A stretch of 64,000 nucleotides of DNA from Rhizobium sp. CSW-27 (lineage in GTDB: Bacteria; Pseudomonadota; Alphaproteobacteria; Rhizobiales; Rhizobiaceae): positions 310,001 to 374,000 of the forward strand of contig NZ_JAHHZO010000003.1 in assembly GCF_018760785.1 (NCBI RefSeq), read 5' to 3'. The notes under the pieces were generated by a model. It was not told where the DNA came from. It saw only the letters and a program-made list of their open reading frames with translations, and searched no databases. The translations under genes were made by a program, and so were the position numbers. Position 1 is the stretch's first letter, and each line of letters opens with the position of its first letter. Below, piece after piece: positions 42,137 to 51,307 of this stretch.

Positions 42137-43024
42137 TTACTCGCCTTTATGCGCCGGACGCGCATCGGTCAATTCTCCGTGCCCGAGATTCGCGACGGAT
42201 GCGGCATGCCTCCCCTTCGGCACGATCAGCGGCGTGCCGGTGACGGGGTCTGGAATGATGATGGAGGACAGGTCGAAGACCACGTCGACCAGATCTTCGC
42301 TGACGATGGCAGACGGCGGCCCCTCGGCAACGACTGCGCCATCCTTCATGGCGATCAGATGCGTGGCATAGCGGCAGGCGTGGTTGAGATCATGCAGCAC
42401 GGCGACGATGGTGCGGCCTTCCGCATTGAGATCGGCCAGCAGGTCCATCAGCTCGATCTGGTGGGCAATGTCGAGGAAGGTGGTCGGCTCGTCGAGCAGA
42501 AGGATCGGTGTCTGCTGCGCCAGCACCATGGCGATCCACACCCTTTGCCGCTGGCCGCCGGAAAGCTCATCCACCAGCCGAGCGGAGATCTCCGTCACAC
42601 CGGTTGCTTCCATCGCCGAAACCACCGCCTCCTCATCGGCCTTCGACCATTGCCGCAGAAAGGACTGGTGCGGATAGCGCCCGCGCGCCACCAGATCCGC
42701 CACCGTGATGCCATCGGGTGCGGTGGAGGACTGCGGCAGAAGGCCAAGCCGGCGGGCGGCCTCTCTCGCCGGGATATCAAGCAGGCTGCGCCCATCGAGG
42801 ATCACCTGGCCGACCGATGGCACAAGCAGCCGCGACAGGGCTCTGAGCAGGGTGGACTTGCCGCAGGCATTCGGCCCGACAATCACGGTGAAGGCACCAT
42901 CGGGAATGGCAACAGAGAGATCGCGAGAGATCGTGCGCTCGTCGTAACGCAGCGTCACATTATCGGCGTGCAGGCGCGCGGGTGTGGAGCGGTCGGGCGT
43001 GGGTTGAAGATGTGTTTTGGTCAT
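42137..43024 (-). CDS. Ferric-siderophore ABC transporter ATPase (FecE/FhuC family)
   Basis: 295 residues. Walker A GPNACGKST near residue 51 (Ala-Cys variant of the usual GAGKST), signature LSGGQRQRVWIAMVLAQ near residue 150, Walker B ILLLDEPTTFLD, and the switch His in VAVLHDLNHAC. It energises the two FecCD-type permeases upstream; its start overlaps the preceding permease by 4 bases. The family imports Fe3+-siderophores or haem/B12 across the inner membrane. Confidence 0.93.
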   Translation of the reverse strand: MTKTHLQPTPDRSTPARLHADNVTLRYDERTISRDLSVAIPDGAFTVIVGPNACGKSTLLRALSRLLVPSVGQVILDGRSLLDIPAREAARRLGLLPQSSTAPDGITVADLVARGRYPHQSFLRQWSKADEEAVVSAMEATGVTEISARLVDELSGGQRQRVWIAMVLAQQTPILLLDEPTTFLDIAHQIELMDLLADLNAEGRTIVAVLHDLNHACRYATHLIAMKDGAVVAEGPPSAIVSEDLVDVVFDLSSIIIPDPVTGTPLIVPKGRHAASVANLGHGELTDARPAHKGE

Positions 43025-44115
43025 TTGCGACCCTCGCGAATGAGAAGCCAGAGGAAGTAGACCCCGCCGATGCTCACCGTCATGACCCCGACGGGAAGCT
43101 GCACGCCCAGCGCATGCTGGGCGGCCCAGTCTGCGGCCAGAAGCATCAGTCCGCCGGTCAGCGCCGAGGGAAGCAGCGCCACACCGGCCGAGCGGGTCAT
43201 GCGCCGGGCAATCTGCGGGGCGCAGAGCGCGATGAAGGAAATCGGCCCCGCCGATGCGGTCACCAGCGCCGTCAGCGCCACGCCCAGCACCATCAGCAAA
43301 AGCCGCGTGCGGCCTGCATCGACGCCAGAGGCCAGCGCCGCATCCTCGCCCAGTTCCAGCTGGCGCATCGGGCGCGACAGAAAAAGCGTCAGCGGCAGCA
43401 GCACACAGAGCATCAGTGCAACGGGAAGAAGCTGCTCGGTTCCAAGCCCGTTCAGCGAGCCCGCCCCCCAGATGGCAGCCGCCATCGCCACGGCAAGATC
43501 CGCCTCGCGGATCATCCAGGCATTGAAGGCAGACAGCATGGCGGCAACGCCAATGCCGACGACAATCAGCCGAAAACCTTCAACGCCCTGCCGCCAGGCC
43601 AGCAGATAGACGGCGGTTGCCGTGATTATACCGCCCGCCAGCGCGCCAAGCGCCGTCTCATAATATCCGCCGGAGAAGATGAGGATCACCATCAGCGCGC
43701 CGGTATAGGAGCCTGCGGAAAAGCCGATGATATCCGGGCTTCCCAGCGGATTGCGCGTCAGGCTCTGGAAGATCGCCCCGCTTGTGCCGAGTGCCGCCCC
43801 CAGCAGGATGGCCAGCGCCACACGCGGCAGCCGCCATTCCACCACGATCATGCGCACCATATCCTCGCCCTTACCCGCCAGCGCCCAGAGCACCTGGTCG
43901 AGCGCAATGGGATATTTGCCGCTCAAGAGCGACAGGCCCGCAAGGGCGGCGGTGAGACCCAGCAGAACCAGCATCAGGATGAGCGCACGGCCATCGAGGC
44001 GCCACGATAGGCGGTCAGAGAGCAAACGCACGGTCAAAAAGGCGCGACCGAAGTCGATCTTCGGGGAATGAGGGGGGTGAGAGTGAGGCCGCGAACGCGA
44101 AGATGGCACCGTCAT
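43021..44115 (-). CDS. Ferric-siderophore ABC permease, FecCD family (second)
   Basis: 364 residues with about 9-10 membrane segments after a polar N-terminal stretch of about 40 residues. FecCD motifs include RLPRVALAILLGAALGTSGAIFQSLTRNPLGSPDIIG-type block near residue 95 and the ATPase-contact loop SAGPISFIALCAPQIARRM near residue 270. It overlaps both neighbours by 4 bases. Two separate permease genes, instead of one FhuB-like fusion, is the FatCD/FepDG arrangement. Confidence 0.92.
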   Translation of the reverse strand: MTVPSSRSRPHSHPPHSPKIDFGRAFLTVRLLSDRLSWRLDGRALILMLVLLGLTAALAGLSLLSGKYPIALDQVLWALAGKGEDMVRMIVVEWRLPRVALAILLGAALGTSGAIFQSLTRNPLGSPDIIGFSAGSYTGALMVILIFSGGYYETALGALAGGIITATAVYLLAWRQGVEGFRLIVVGIGVAAMLSAFNAWMIREADLAVAMAAAIWGAGSLNGLGTEQLLPVALMLCVLLPLTLFLSRPMRQLELGEDAALASGVDAGRTRLLLMVLGVALTALVTASAGPISFIALCAPQIARRMTRSAGVALLPSALTGGLMLLAADWAAQHALGVQLPVGVMTVSIGGVYFLWLLIREGRK

Positions 44116-45188
44116 AGCCCGCCCGCCTGTCTGCGCCGGGAAAGCGCAATCAGCACCGGCGCGCCGAGAAAGGCGGTGACGATCCCCGCCTCCAGCTCGC
44201 CCGGATAAAGCACCAGCCGCCCGGCAATATCGGCAATCAGCAGCAGCACCGGCGCGTAGATCATCGTCATGGGCAGGATCAGGCGCTGGTCCGGACCGGT
44301 GAACCAGCGCACCGCATGCGGCACCATCAGGCCGATAAAGCCGATCGGGCCGCAGGCAGCCGTTCCCGCTCCGGCCAGAAGTGTCACGGCAAGGAGCGTC
44401 AGGATCCGCGTGCGTACAAGGCTGGCCCCCAGCGCCCGGGCGAGATCCTCACCGAGTGCCACGGCATTCAGCGACCGGGCGCTCAACAGCGCAATCACAA
44501 GGCCAATGCCGATCAAGGGGCCAATCGCTATCACCACTGCCATGTTGCGCCCGGCCACCGAGCCGATCGACCACTGGCGCATGGCATCGAAGGCCTGCGG
44601 GTTCAACAGCGTGATCGACGAGCCGATGCCGCCCAGCACCGCCGACAGCGCCACACCCGCCAAGACGAGACGCACCGGGGTTGCGCCCCCGCGCCCGGCC
44701 ATTGTGCCCCCCGCCATGCCCAGCCCATAGACAGCCAACGTCACCAGCACCGCGCCGAGAAGTGCAAACCAGAGATAAGCGTCAATGGACTGAACGCCGA
44801 ACAGGCCGACCGCAAGCGTCACGAAGAAAGCCGCCCCGGCATTGACGCCGAGGATCCCCGGATCGGCCAGCGGATTGCGCGTCGCCGCCTGGATCAGCGC
44901 CCCCGACACCCCGAAGGCTGCCCCGCACAGAAGCGAAAGCAGCGTGCGCGGCAGGCGGTAATCCATCACCACGATATGATCGACCAAGTTACCATCATAG
45001 GCAAAAAGCGCATCGACCACCGTGGAAACCGCAACCGGCCTTGCCCCCAGCACAAGGCTTGAGAGCGACAGAACCACCAGCAGAACAAGGCCGAACACGG
45101 CCATGGCAAGGCTTCGTGTCTGAACACGTTTGACGGCTGCGGCCCGATCACCGGCATCGACAGACAGGGCCATCATCACACCCCTCAT
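44112..45188 (-). CDS. Ferric-siderophore ABC permease, FecCD family (first)
   Basis: About 358 residues, with the FecCD blocks YRLPRTLLSLLCGAAFGVSGALIQ and GPIGFIGLMVPHAVRWF. Start could be ATG 45188 or the paired ATGs at 45176 and 45173, which follow AGGGG at a better distance; the frame is open much farther upstream but that part overlaps the siderophore-interacting protein gene in another frame and is not coding. It forms the inner-membrane channel with the second permease. It begins 5 bases after the preceding gene's stop. Confidence 0.9.
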   Translation of the reverse strand: MRGVMMALSVDAGDRAAAVKRVQTRSLAMAVFGLVLLVVLSLSSLVLGARPVAVSTVVDALFAYDGNLVDHIVVMDYRLPRTLLSLLCGAAFGVSGALIQAATRNPLADPGILGVNAGAAFFVTLAVGLFGVQSIDAYLWFALLGAVLVTLAVYGLGMAGGTMAGRGGATPVRLVLAGVALSAVLGGIGSSITLLNPQAFDAMRQWSIGSVAGRNMAVVIAIGPLIGIGLVIALLSARSLNAVALGEDLARALGASLVRTRILTLLAVTLLAGAGTAACGPIGFIGLMVPHAVRWFTGPDQRLILPMTMIYAPVLLLIADIAGRLVLYPGELEAGIVTAFLGAPVLIALSRRRQAGGL

Positions 45189-45193
45189 ACTGT

Positions 45194-46036
45194 TCAAACC
45201 CGGGCCTGCCCTTCGATCCAGTAGCCGACCGCATCGATGCGGTGCTTGTCGAAACCGAGCGCATCGCGGAAATGCTTGCGGCACTCGGCCACCGCCCTGG
45301 CTTCGCCGGCGATATAGATATAGCCCGGCCCTTCCGGCAGCGTGGTGATCTCGCGCGCAATGCGCGGCAATTCCGTATAGCCCGGCCGCTCCGGCTTCAA
45401 TCCATGGCAGGCGTGCCAGCTCACCTCGACATCGGCCAGCGTGTCGATCATCTGACCGATCTCCTGACGATCGGCATCCGACGGGATCTCCACATGCACC
45501 ACCGCGCGGAAGCCTTGCGGCAGTTCCTCCAGCACGCGGCCAACGGCGGGAAGGCCGGTGATATCCGTCAGCATCAACAGCCATTGGCTTGCCTTCGGCA
45601 ACCAGAACCGCCCTTCCGGATTGCAGATGCCGACGATATCCCCCACCTTGGCCTTCATCGCCCAGCCGGCTGCCACACCACCCTCATGCACCACCATGTC
45701 GAGCACCATCTCGCATGTTTGCGCATTCCAGCGGCGCACCGTATAGGGCCGGTTCGGCGCATAATCCGCCCCCTCCGGCATCTCCCACCGGCCGTTCTCC
45801 TTGAGCACCGGCAGCACCACCGGCGTCGCCTCATCCGCCGGCACCGCCAGACGCACCCACTCATCCGGATGTCCGCTGCCCAGCAACCGCTCCCCACCCT
45901 CCAGCTTCAGCACCACGCGGATCATCGACGGCGTCAGGTGCCCGATCGACACCACCGAGGCCAGAAAATTGTCCTCCACATAGGCCGCGTGATCGTGATC
46001 CTCGACGCCCGAAAGAGCCTCTGCGTTCGCGTGCAT
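45194..46036 (-). CDS. Siderophore-interacting protein (FAD-binding ferric reductase, ViuB/SIP family)
   Basis: 280 residues. FAD-binding region: RPYTVRRWN (RxYTxR motif) near residue 98, then GGVAAGWAMKAKVGD; NAD(P)H-side motif TDITGLPAVGRVLEELP near residue 163 and the C-terminal block YIYIAGEARAVAECRKHF. SIPs reduce Fe3+ in imported siderophores in the cytoplasm to release Fe2+. ATG 46036 lies one base after the binding-protein stop, so it is tightly co-translated. The open frame extends further but overlaps the binding protein. Confidence 0.9.
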   Translation of the reverse strand: MHANAEALSGVEDHDHAAYVEDNFLASVVSIGHLTPSMIRVVLKLEGGERLLGSGHPDEWVRLAVPADEATPVVLPVLKENGRWEMPEGADYAPNRPYTVRRWNAQTCEMVLDMVVHEGGVAAGWAMKAKVGDIVGICNPEGRFWLPKASQWLLMLTDITGLPAVGRVLEELPQGFRAVVHVEIPSDADRQEIGQMIDTLADVEVSWHACHGLKPERPGYTELPRIAREITTLPEGPGYIYIAGEARAVAECRKHFRDALGFDKHRIDAVGYWIEGQARV

Positions 46037-46037
46037 G

Positions 46038-47012
46038 CTAGTGTGCCTCTGCGTGGGCGGCGGCTTCCATGCGCGGAAGGAAGCCGGGAAATGCGTAAGG
46101 AATGGCCAGAACATTCGGCCAGGAGGCGGCCCAGATCTCTGTTGGATCATCGAGCGCGACGTATCGACCTTCGCGCACAGGCGAGAACATCTGGAACAGG
46201 CGCTGGCTTTCCAGGGCCGGTCGGGCACCGGGCTCGTACCACATGACCAAGAGATCGGCGGCAACGCTTTCGAGGTCTTCGATGCTGGCATCGGCTGCAA
46301 CATGTCCGGCGTTTGCCTTGGCAAGCCGACTGACGCCAGGCGACGGCCGCATACCGATTTCAGTCATCCAGTCGACCCGCGTTTCGCCCGGAAGATAGAC
46401 GACAATCCGGCTGCTGCCTTCAAAATACGAACCGAAGGTGAAGCTCTTGCCCTTGAGAACAGGATAGGTATCGCCAAAGCTACGCAACAGGCCCTGTGTC
46501 TCGGCAATAAGCAGCTGCGCCCTGTCCTCCATTCCGAGAATCGCGCCGGCGATTTCCGTCTGCTCACGCCATCCGGCTCGCCATGGCCCGCTGCGATAGG
46601 CAATGGTCGGGGCGATTTGGCTCAAACGCCCGTAGGAAACAGCGTCGAGTTGCGAGAAGACGCCGACAATGAGATCTGGCTTCAGACGCGCAACATCTTC
46701 AAAATCGATCATGCTGCCATCCAGCAGGTCCGGCTTTTGGCCTCCAAATTTCTGCTCGCACCAGGGTGTCATGCCGCTGGGAAACATGCCGGAATAGACA
46801 ATTGCTATCGGCTTGTGTCCGAGTGCAAGAAAAGCGGCCTCGTCACCGTAGCCGATCGTGACAAGTCGTGTCGGCCTGGCCTGCAGTTCGGTACGACCGA
46901 AGGCATGTTCAATGACCCTTGGATAGGCGCCAGCTTGCGCCCGGCCGAAAGACGGCGGCACCAGCAATGCCGCCGCGCTCATTGTCAATGCGCGTCTTGT
47001 GAGGTGCCTCAC
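46038..47012 (-). CDS. Iron-siderophore ABC binding protein (FecB/FhuD family)
   Basis: 324 residues. The N-terminus carries a twin-arginine-like motif (LTRRALTMSAAALL), so Tat export is likely, as for FhuD/FecB relatives. The TroA-type fold shows RLVTIGYGDEAAFLALGHKPIA near residue 48 and FEDVARLKPDLIVG near residue 105. The start is GTG 47012, two bases after the TonB receptor stop. It would collect the siderophore delivered by the receptor and pass it to the FecCD permeases. Confidence 0.9.
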   Translation of the reverse strand: MRHLTRRALTMSAAALLVPPSFGRAQAGAYPRVIEHAFGRTELQARPTRLVTIGYGDEAAFLALGHKPIAIVYSGMFPSGMTPWCEQKFGGQKPDLLDGSMIDFEDVARLKPDLIVGVFSQLDAVSYGRLSQIAPTIAYRSGPWRAGWREQTEIAGAILGMEDRAQLLIAETQGLLRSFGDTYPVLKGKSFTFGSYFEGSSRIVVYLPGETRVDWMTEIGMRPSPGVSRLAKANAGHVAADASIEDLESVAADLLVMWYEPGARPALESQRLFQMFSPVREGRYVALDDPTEIWAASWPNVLAIPYAFPGFLPRMEAAAHAEAH

Positions 47013-47014
47013 GA

Positions 47015-49540
47015 TCAGAACTTGAACTTGGTCGAGACGCTGAAGCTCCTTGGCTCGCCATAATAGCCGGTATCGAAATTACCGAGGCTGACGAAGTATT
47101 TTTCGTTCAGAAGATTTTTGACATTGAACGTCACGTCGATCTTGTCCGTGACTTTGTATTTTGCCATCAGATCGATCAGAAACACGTTCTTCTGGGATAT
47201 ATTTTCGTAAACATTGGCCGGACTCCAGGCATAGCCATAGATCTTATCCTGCCAGCGCACACCGCCACCGATGGTCAGCCTGTCCCATTCGCCCGGAAGG
47301 GTGTAGGTCGTATAGAGCTTGACGACGCTTTCGGGCGCGGCCGTCTGAAGGAAGGTGTAGACCCTTTCACCATTCGCCTTGCGAGCATGGGCATAGGTAT
47401 AACCGGCATAGATGTTCCAGTCGGGGCGGATCTCGCCGGACGCTTCTAGTTCGAAGCCCTTTGTGGTGACGCCATCGGCAGCCGTGTAATAGTACTCACC
47501 CGTATCGGCATCGATTCCGGCCGTCTCTGCGACGTTATCCTGCTTGATCATGAAGACAGCCGCACTTGTGTTCAGCCGGCCATCCAGAAGCGCAGCCTTT
47601 ACACCCGCTTCGTAGCTATTGCCCTCTTCGGGATCCAGATAGGCGCCGCTGATGGTCTGGTTCTCCTGCGGCTTGAAAATGCTGGTATAGCTCGCATAAA
47701 CCGAAACGCTTTCAGTCAGGTCGTAAATGACGCCAAGATAGGGCGTAAGTTCGCCTTTGGCCGAATACTGGCTGGCGCCACTCCAACTGGAGGACGCATT
47801 GTCGTAAGATCCCTTGTCATCGTAGTCATACCAGCTGATACGGCTGCCCAGAACGAAAGATAGATCATCCGTCGGCCGCAGGCGGGTCGCGGCGTAGGCT
47901 CCGTACTGCGTCAGGCTGGTTTCATACCTGCCGGTCAGGTCGAAATCGGGCTCATCCGTGTTTCCGTCCCAAGTGAAGAAGTTCGGCACAGCCGGATCAT
48001 AGTTCACACCGCCATAGCCATACAGCGGCCCCTTGGTCGTTTTGCGCGATGCCGTTGCCCCGAACATAAAATCATGCTCTCGACCGAACAGCTCGACAGG
48101 GCCGGACAACTTGGCGTCGACAGTATCCTGAACCAGTCGGCCGACATATTTCCCGACATATTGGTAGACACCCGCACCCGTTATCGGGTCGGGATAGCCG
48201 CTGCCCGCAGAACCCAACACGCTGTCGTGTCCGTTGCGTCGGTGATCATAGGTCAGGCTGGCCTTCCAGCCATTGTCGAATTCATGATCGAGCGTCGCAA
48301 AGATGTTGCTGGTGTATGTTTCGCGCCTGCTCCAGTCAGTTGCAGGATTTGTCGATACGTCGAAATCAGTGCGGCTGCCGTCACTGTAAAACATGGGCAG
48401 GCCCGTCCAACTGGAACCTCGGGGCCTGGTGCGCTGGTAGTCAGCACCAACCGACAGGGTTGTATCGTCCCCCAGGTCGGCTTCCAGAATACCGTAGAGG
48501 GTGAATGATTTCTTCTCGTAATGGTCAAGATAGGATTCAGCATCCTCGAACGAACCTGCCACTCGGCCCCGCAACGTACCGTCCGGATTGATAGGACCCG
48601 ATAGGTCCAGTTCGGTCCGGTAGGAATTCCAGGACCCGGCAGTTCCGGTCAAAGATCCTTGAAATGTGTCTGTCGGTCGTTTGCGCACCAGATTAACGGC
48701 GGCTCCGGGGCTCCCTGCCCCTTGCATAAGACCATTTGCCCCCTTCACGATCTCCACACGGTCATAGATCGTCATGTCGGGATTGCTCAGACCGTAATCA
48801 TAGACACCCTCATTCTGAATGACGACGCCGTCATACTGGAACTCCCCCACGGTGAACCCGCGAGCGAGATACTCCGTCCGGTCGCTGTCATATTTCTGGA
48901 TAGCAATGCCGCTTGCCGATTCCAGCGCATCCTGCAGAGTCGTACTCGCCTGATCCTCAAGACGCTGACGCGTCACCACAGTGACTGACTGCGGCGTCTC
49001 CCGGATGGAAAGTGGCAAGCCAGTCGCCGTGCTCATCTGCGAGGTCGTATACGATCCCGTCCCCTCCGTTGTCGCCCCCTGCCCCTGCACCAGAACCGTC
49101 TCCAGCACCGTCGAGCCATCGGCCGTAACAGCCCCTGCGCTCGCCGCCTGCGGATCGACGAGAGCGGCCGAGCCCGGGCCGCTGATCCGCACCGTGATGC
49201 CGGTGCCCTGCACGAGTTGCTGCAGCGCAGCCGCCGGCGTCAGGTTGCCGGAGACGGCGGTCGAGGTTTTGCCAGCGGCGAGTGCCGAGGAATAGCTGAT
49301 CTGCCAGCCGCTCTGGCGGATGAAAGCGTTGATCGCGGCAGACAGCGGCTGGGCGGGAATCTGGAAGCTGAGGGTTTGCGCGGCGCCTGCAACGGCCTGT
49401 GCCTGGGCCTGCGCGGCGTCCGGGGCAAAACCCGCGAGGCAGGCCAGCATGCTGGATGCCAGAAGCACCTTCACCCTGCGGCGGCAAGGCTCGCCATCCA
49501 TCATCTCAACACGTGAATTTGTCCCCGATACCATACTCAT
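47015..49540 (-). CDS. TonB-dependent siderophore receptor with STN domain
   Basis: 841 residues: signal peptide (VLLASSMLACLAGFAPDAAQA), STN domain (LSFQIPAQPLSAAINAF to about residue 115), TonB box ETVLVQG, plug typical of siderophore receptors (LPLSIRETPQSVTVVTRQRLEDQ-like start, NLVRKRPTD), and a barrel ending in STKFKF. The plug motif PLSIRETPQSVTVV is shared with FhuE/FpvA/FoxA-type hydroxamate or mixed-siderophore receptors. It is followed directly by the binding protein, reductase, two permeases and ATPase, so one transcript can encode the full uptake path. STN implies signalling to the FecR gene just upstream. Confidence 0.93.
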   Translation of the reverse strand: MSMVSGTNSRVEMMDGEPCRRRVKVLLASSMLACLAGFAPDAAQAQAQAVAGAAQTLSFQIPAQPLSAAINAFIRQSGWQISYSSALAAGKTSTAVSGNLTPAAALQQLVQGTGITVRISGPGSAALVDPQAASAGAVTADGSTVLETVLVQGQGATTEGTGSYTTSQMSTATGLPLSIRETPQSVTVVTRQRLEDQASTTLQDALESASGIAIQKYDSDRTEYLARGFTVGEFQYDGVVIQNEGVYDYGLSNPDMTIYDRVEIVKGANGLMQGAGSPGAAVNLVRKRPTDTFQGSLTGTAGSWNSYRTELDLSGPINPDGTLRGRVAGSFEDAESYLDHYEKKSFTLYGILEADLGDDTTLSVGADYQRTRPRGSSWTGLPMFYSDGSRTDFDVSTNPATDWSRRETYTSNIFATLDHEFDNGWKASLTYDHRRNGHDSVLGSAGSGYPDPITGAGVYQYVGKYVGRLVQDTVDAKLSGPVELFGREHDFMFGATASRKTTKGPLYGYGGVNYDPAVPNFFTWDGNTDEPDFDLTGRYETSLTQYGAYAATRLRPTDDLSFVLGSRISWYDYDDKGSYDNASSSWSGASQYSAKGELTPYLGVIYDLTESVSVYASYTSIFKPQENQTISGAYLDPEEGNSYEAGVKAALLDGRLNTSAAVFMIKQDNVAETAGIDADTGEYYYTAADGVTTKGFELEASGEIRPDWNIYAGYTYAHARKANGERVYTFLQTAAPESVVKLYTTYTLPGEWDRLTIGGGVRWQDKIYGYAWSPANVYENISQKNVFLIDLMAKYKVTDKIDVTFNVKNLLNEKYFVSLGNFDTGYYGEPRSFSVSTKFKF

Positions 49541-49646
49541 CCAACCCTCTTTCCAGACATCGAGCCGGGCGCGCAGCCGGCGCGTCCACCCCTTCTGTCA
49601 GCAAGGACGCAGCAGGGTTTGCAAACCGGCAAAAAAAGATGAGACT

Positions 49647-50636
49647 TTATCGAAGGATTATCAGGCCGCCGGGAAGCCGGTAAAATCCGACGCCTGCCGC
49701 ATCGGCAAGCGTCCTGAGCGCGCCCTCGACATTGTCGAGACGATAATTGCCGGTGACCATCAAGCGGTTCACGCGCTCGTCAACCACCATGATCGGCCCG
49801 CGATGGTAACGGCGCAGTTCCTGCAGCACCGTGCCGAGAGGGGCGTCTTCGAAGATGATGCGCCCTTCCCGCCAGGCAAGCATGGTGGACGGGTCTGCCG
49901 CGTGCACCGGAGATACGGCGGACGCCGTGATGCTGACCGCCTGGCCCGGCGCGAGTTCCGCCCTGTCCCTGTTATCGCACAGACAGAGAACCTCAACGCG
50001 GCCCCGTTCCAGCACCACCTCATCCTCGTCATCACCGGTTTTGACGGAAAAGGCCGTGCCCAGCACCTCCACCTCGCCATAATGGCCGCTGACGGTGAAG
50101 GGATGGGCGGGATCGTGAACGACATCGAAGAAGGCTTCGCCGCGCAGCAGGCGGATGTGCCGCCGACCGGCCGCAAAATCGAGCGCCACCGCCGTGTCCG
50201 TGTTCAGCATCATCGTCGAACCGTCCGGCAACGGAACCGTCGTCTGGCTGCCGGTCGCGGTCAGGTAATCCGCCTCAACGGCAATGGTGAGCGCCGGATA
50301 CTGCCAGATGCTGACAGAAAGCAGAACCGAGGCGGCGAGTGCTGCGGCGGGCAGCGGCCAGCGCCGGGCTTTCGGCTTGACCAGCACACCCCGATCGACC
50401 GGCAGCGTTTTGACCGCGTCGACAAAGGGCTTCGAATTCCATAGGGTCTCGAGACTGCGAAACTCCGCCGCATGCCGGGGATCCTCTGTCAGCCATGCCT
50501 CGAACGCCGCTTGTGTCGCCACATCCGGCTCGCCGTTGCGCAACCGGGCGAACCAGTCGAGCGCCTGATCCGCCGGATCTGCAGGGGCGGATCCGGCGTT
50601 CGTCCCGTCCGTGTCGTGTGCGTCCTGATGTCCCAC
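49647..50636 (-). CDS. FecR-family anti-sigma/signal relay (first of two)
   Basis: 329 residues with the same plan as the second FecR here: DUF4880 start (ALDWFARLRNGEPDV, FEAWLTEDPRHAAEFRSLETLW), one membrane helix near residue 100 (ALAASVLLSVSIW), periplasmic FecR domain (GEAFFDVVHDPAHPF, FSVKTGDDEDEV) and a C-terminal STN-like segment ending in GGLIILR. The start is GTG 50636; no in-frame ATG is available nearby. It lies between its sigma factor and the siderophore receptor. Confidence 0.9.
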   Translation of the reverse strand: MGHQDAHDTDGTNAGSAPADPADQALDWFARLRNGEPDVATQAAFEAWLTEDPRHAAEFRSLETLWNSKPFVDAVKTLPVDRGVLVKPKARRWPLPAAALAASVLLSVSIWQYPALTIAVEADYLTATGSQTTVPLPDGSTMMLNTDTAVALDFAAGRRHIRLLRGEAFFDVVHDPAHPFTVSGHYGEVEVLGTAFSVKTGDDEDEVVLERGRVEVLCLCDNRDRAELAPGQAVSITASAVSPVHAADPSTMLAWREGRIIFEDAPLGTVLQELRRYHRGPIMVVDERVNRLMVTGNYRLDNVEGALRTLADAAGVGFYRLPGGLIILR

Positions 50637-50791
50637 TCAGTCGATCCGATCGAAACGTGTTTGCGGGGTCCTGTTACCTAGACGCGCGGAGGTTGCCAAT
50701 CCGGCAAAATCCGCGGCCGGACAGGAGATCCGGACTGCGCCATCGACTGTGCGGGCGGGCGGGAGGCTCGGTGAGGCTGGCATGGGCTTCT

Positions 50792-51307
50792 TCACTTTCG
50801 GTCCAGACGCGCCATGGCATCCCGGCAATGGGCCATGGCGAGTTTCAGGTCGTTGAAGACGGTGCGTTCGGAAATGCCGAGATGTTCGGCGATCCGGACA
50901 TTCGACCACTCTTCGATGCGGCTCAGCACCAGCACGGCCTGCGCGCGCTGAGGCAGGCCCGATAACGCCGCCTGGAACGCGCCGAACGCCTGCTTTTCGA
51001 TCAGCGCCTGCTCAATGGAGGGAATATCAGCCGAAATGTCGGCAAGCAAACGCTCGTCCAGTCCTTCCACCTCGGCGCCGGCCCGGGTCTTTCGCCGTCT
51101 GAGATGGTCGAGGGCAAGATTGCGGGCCGTCTGGTGCAGAAAGCCTTCGAGATGTTCGACGCGACCGTTTTCCACGGCCTTTCGCGCGCGCAGATAGGTC
51201 TCCTGCGCCAGATCCTCCGCTGTCTGGGGATCGCGCACGATGCGCATCACCGTCCACAGCAAGGAGCGCCGATGCGCTGCAAAAATCGCGTTCAGTACGG
51301 CCGGCAA
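50792..51307 (-). CDS. FecI-type ECF sigma factor (first of two)
   Basis: 171 residues if started at TTG 51307, matching the length of the other sigma here. Region 2: RIVRDPQTAEDLAQETYLRARKAV and FLHQTARNLALDHLRRRK; region 4: LPQRAQAVLVLSRIEEWSNVRIAEHLGISERTVFNDLKLAM. The frame stays open upstream to a TTG at 51502, adding 65 residues of Gly/Ala/Arg-rich sequence unlike any sigma factor; I consider that extension non-coding. TTG 51307 has GGGGG about 8 bases upstream. It should activate the fecR/receptor/ABC unit downstream. Confidence 0.8.
   Translation of the reverse strand: MPAVLNAIFAAHRRSLLWTVMRIVRDPQTAEDLAQETYLRARKAVENGRVEHLEGFLHQTARNLALDHLRRRKTRAGAEVEGLDERLLADISADIPSIEQALIEKQAFGAFQAALSGLPQRAQAVLVLSRIEEWSNVRIAEHLGISERTVFNDLKLAMAHCRDAMARLDRK

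Noticed and set aside
44112-45584. Long N-terminal version (490 residues) of the first FecCD permease
   Set aside because: The extra 130 residues overlap the siderophore-interacting protein gene and have no membrane or family character; starts at 45188-45173 fit the FecCD length.
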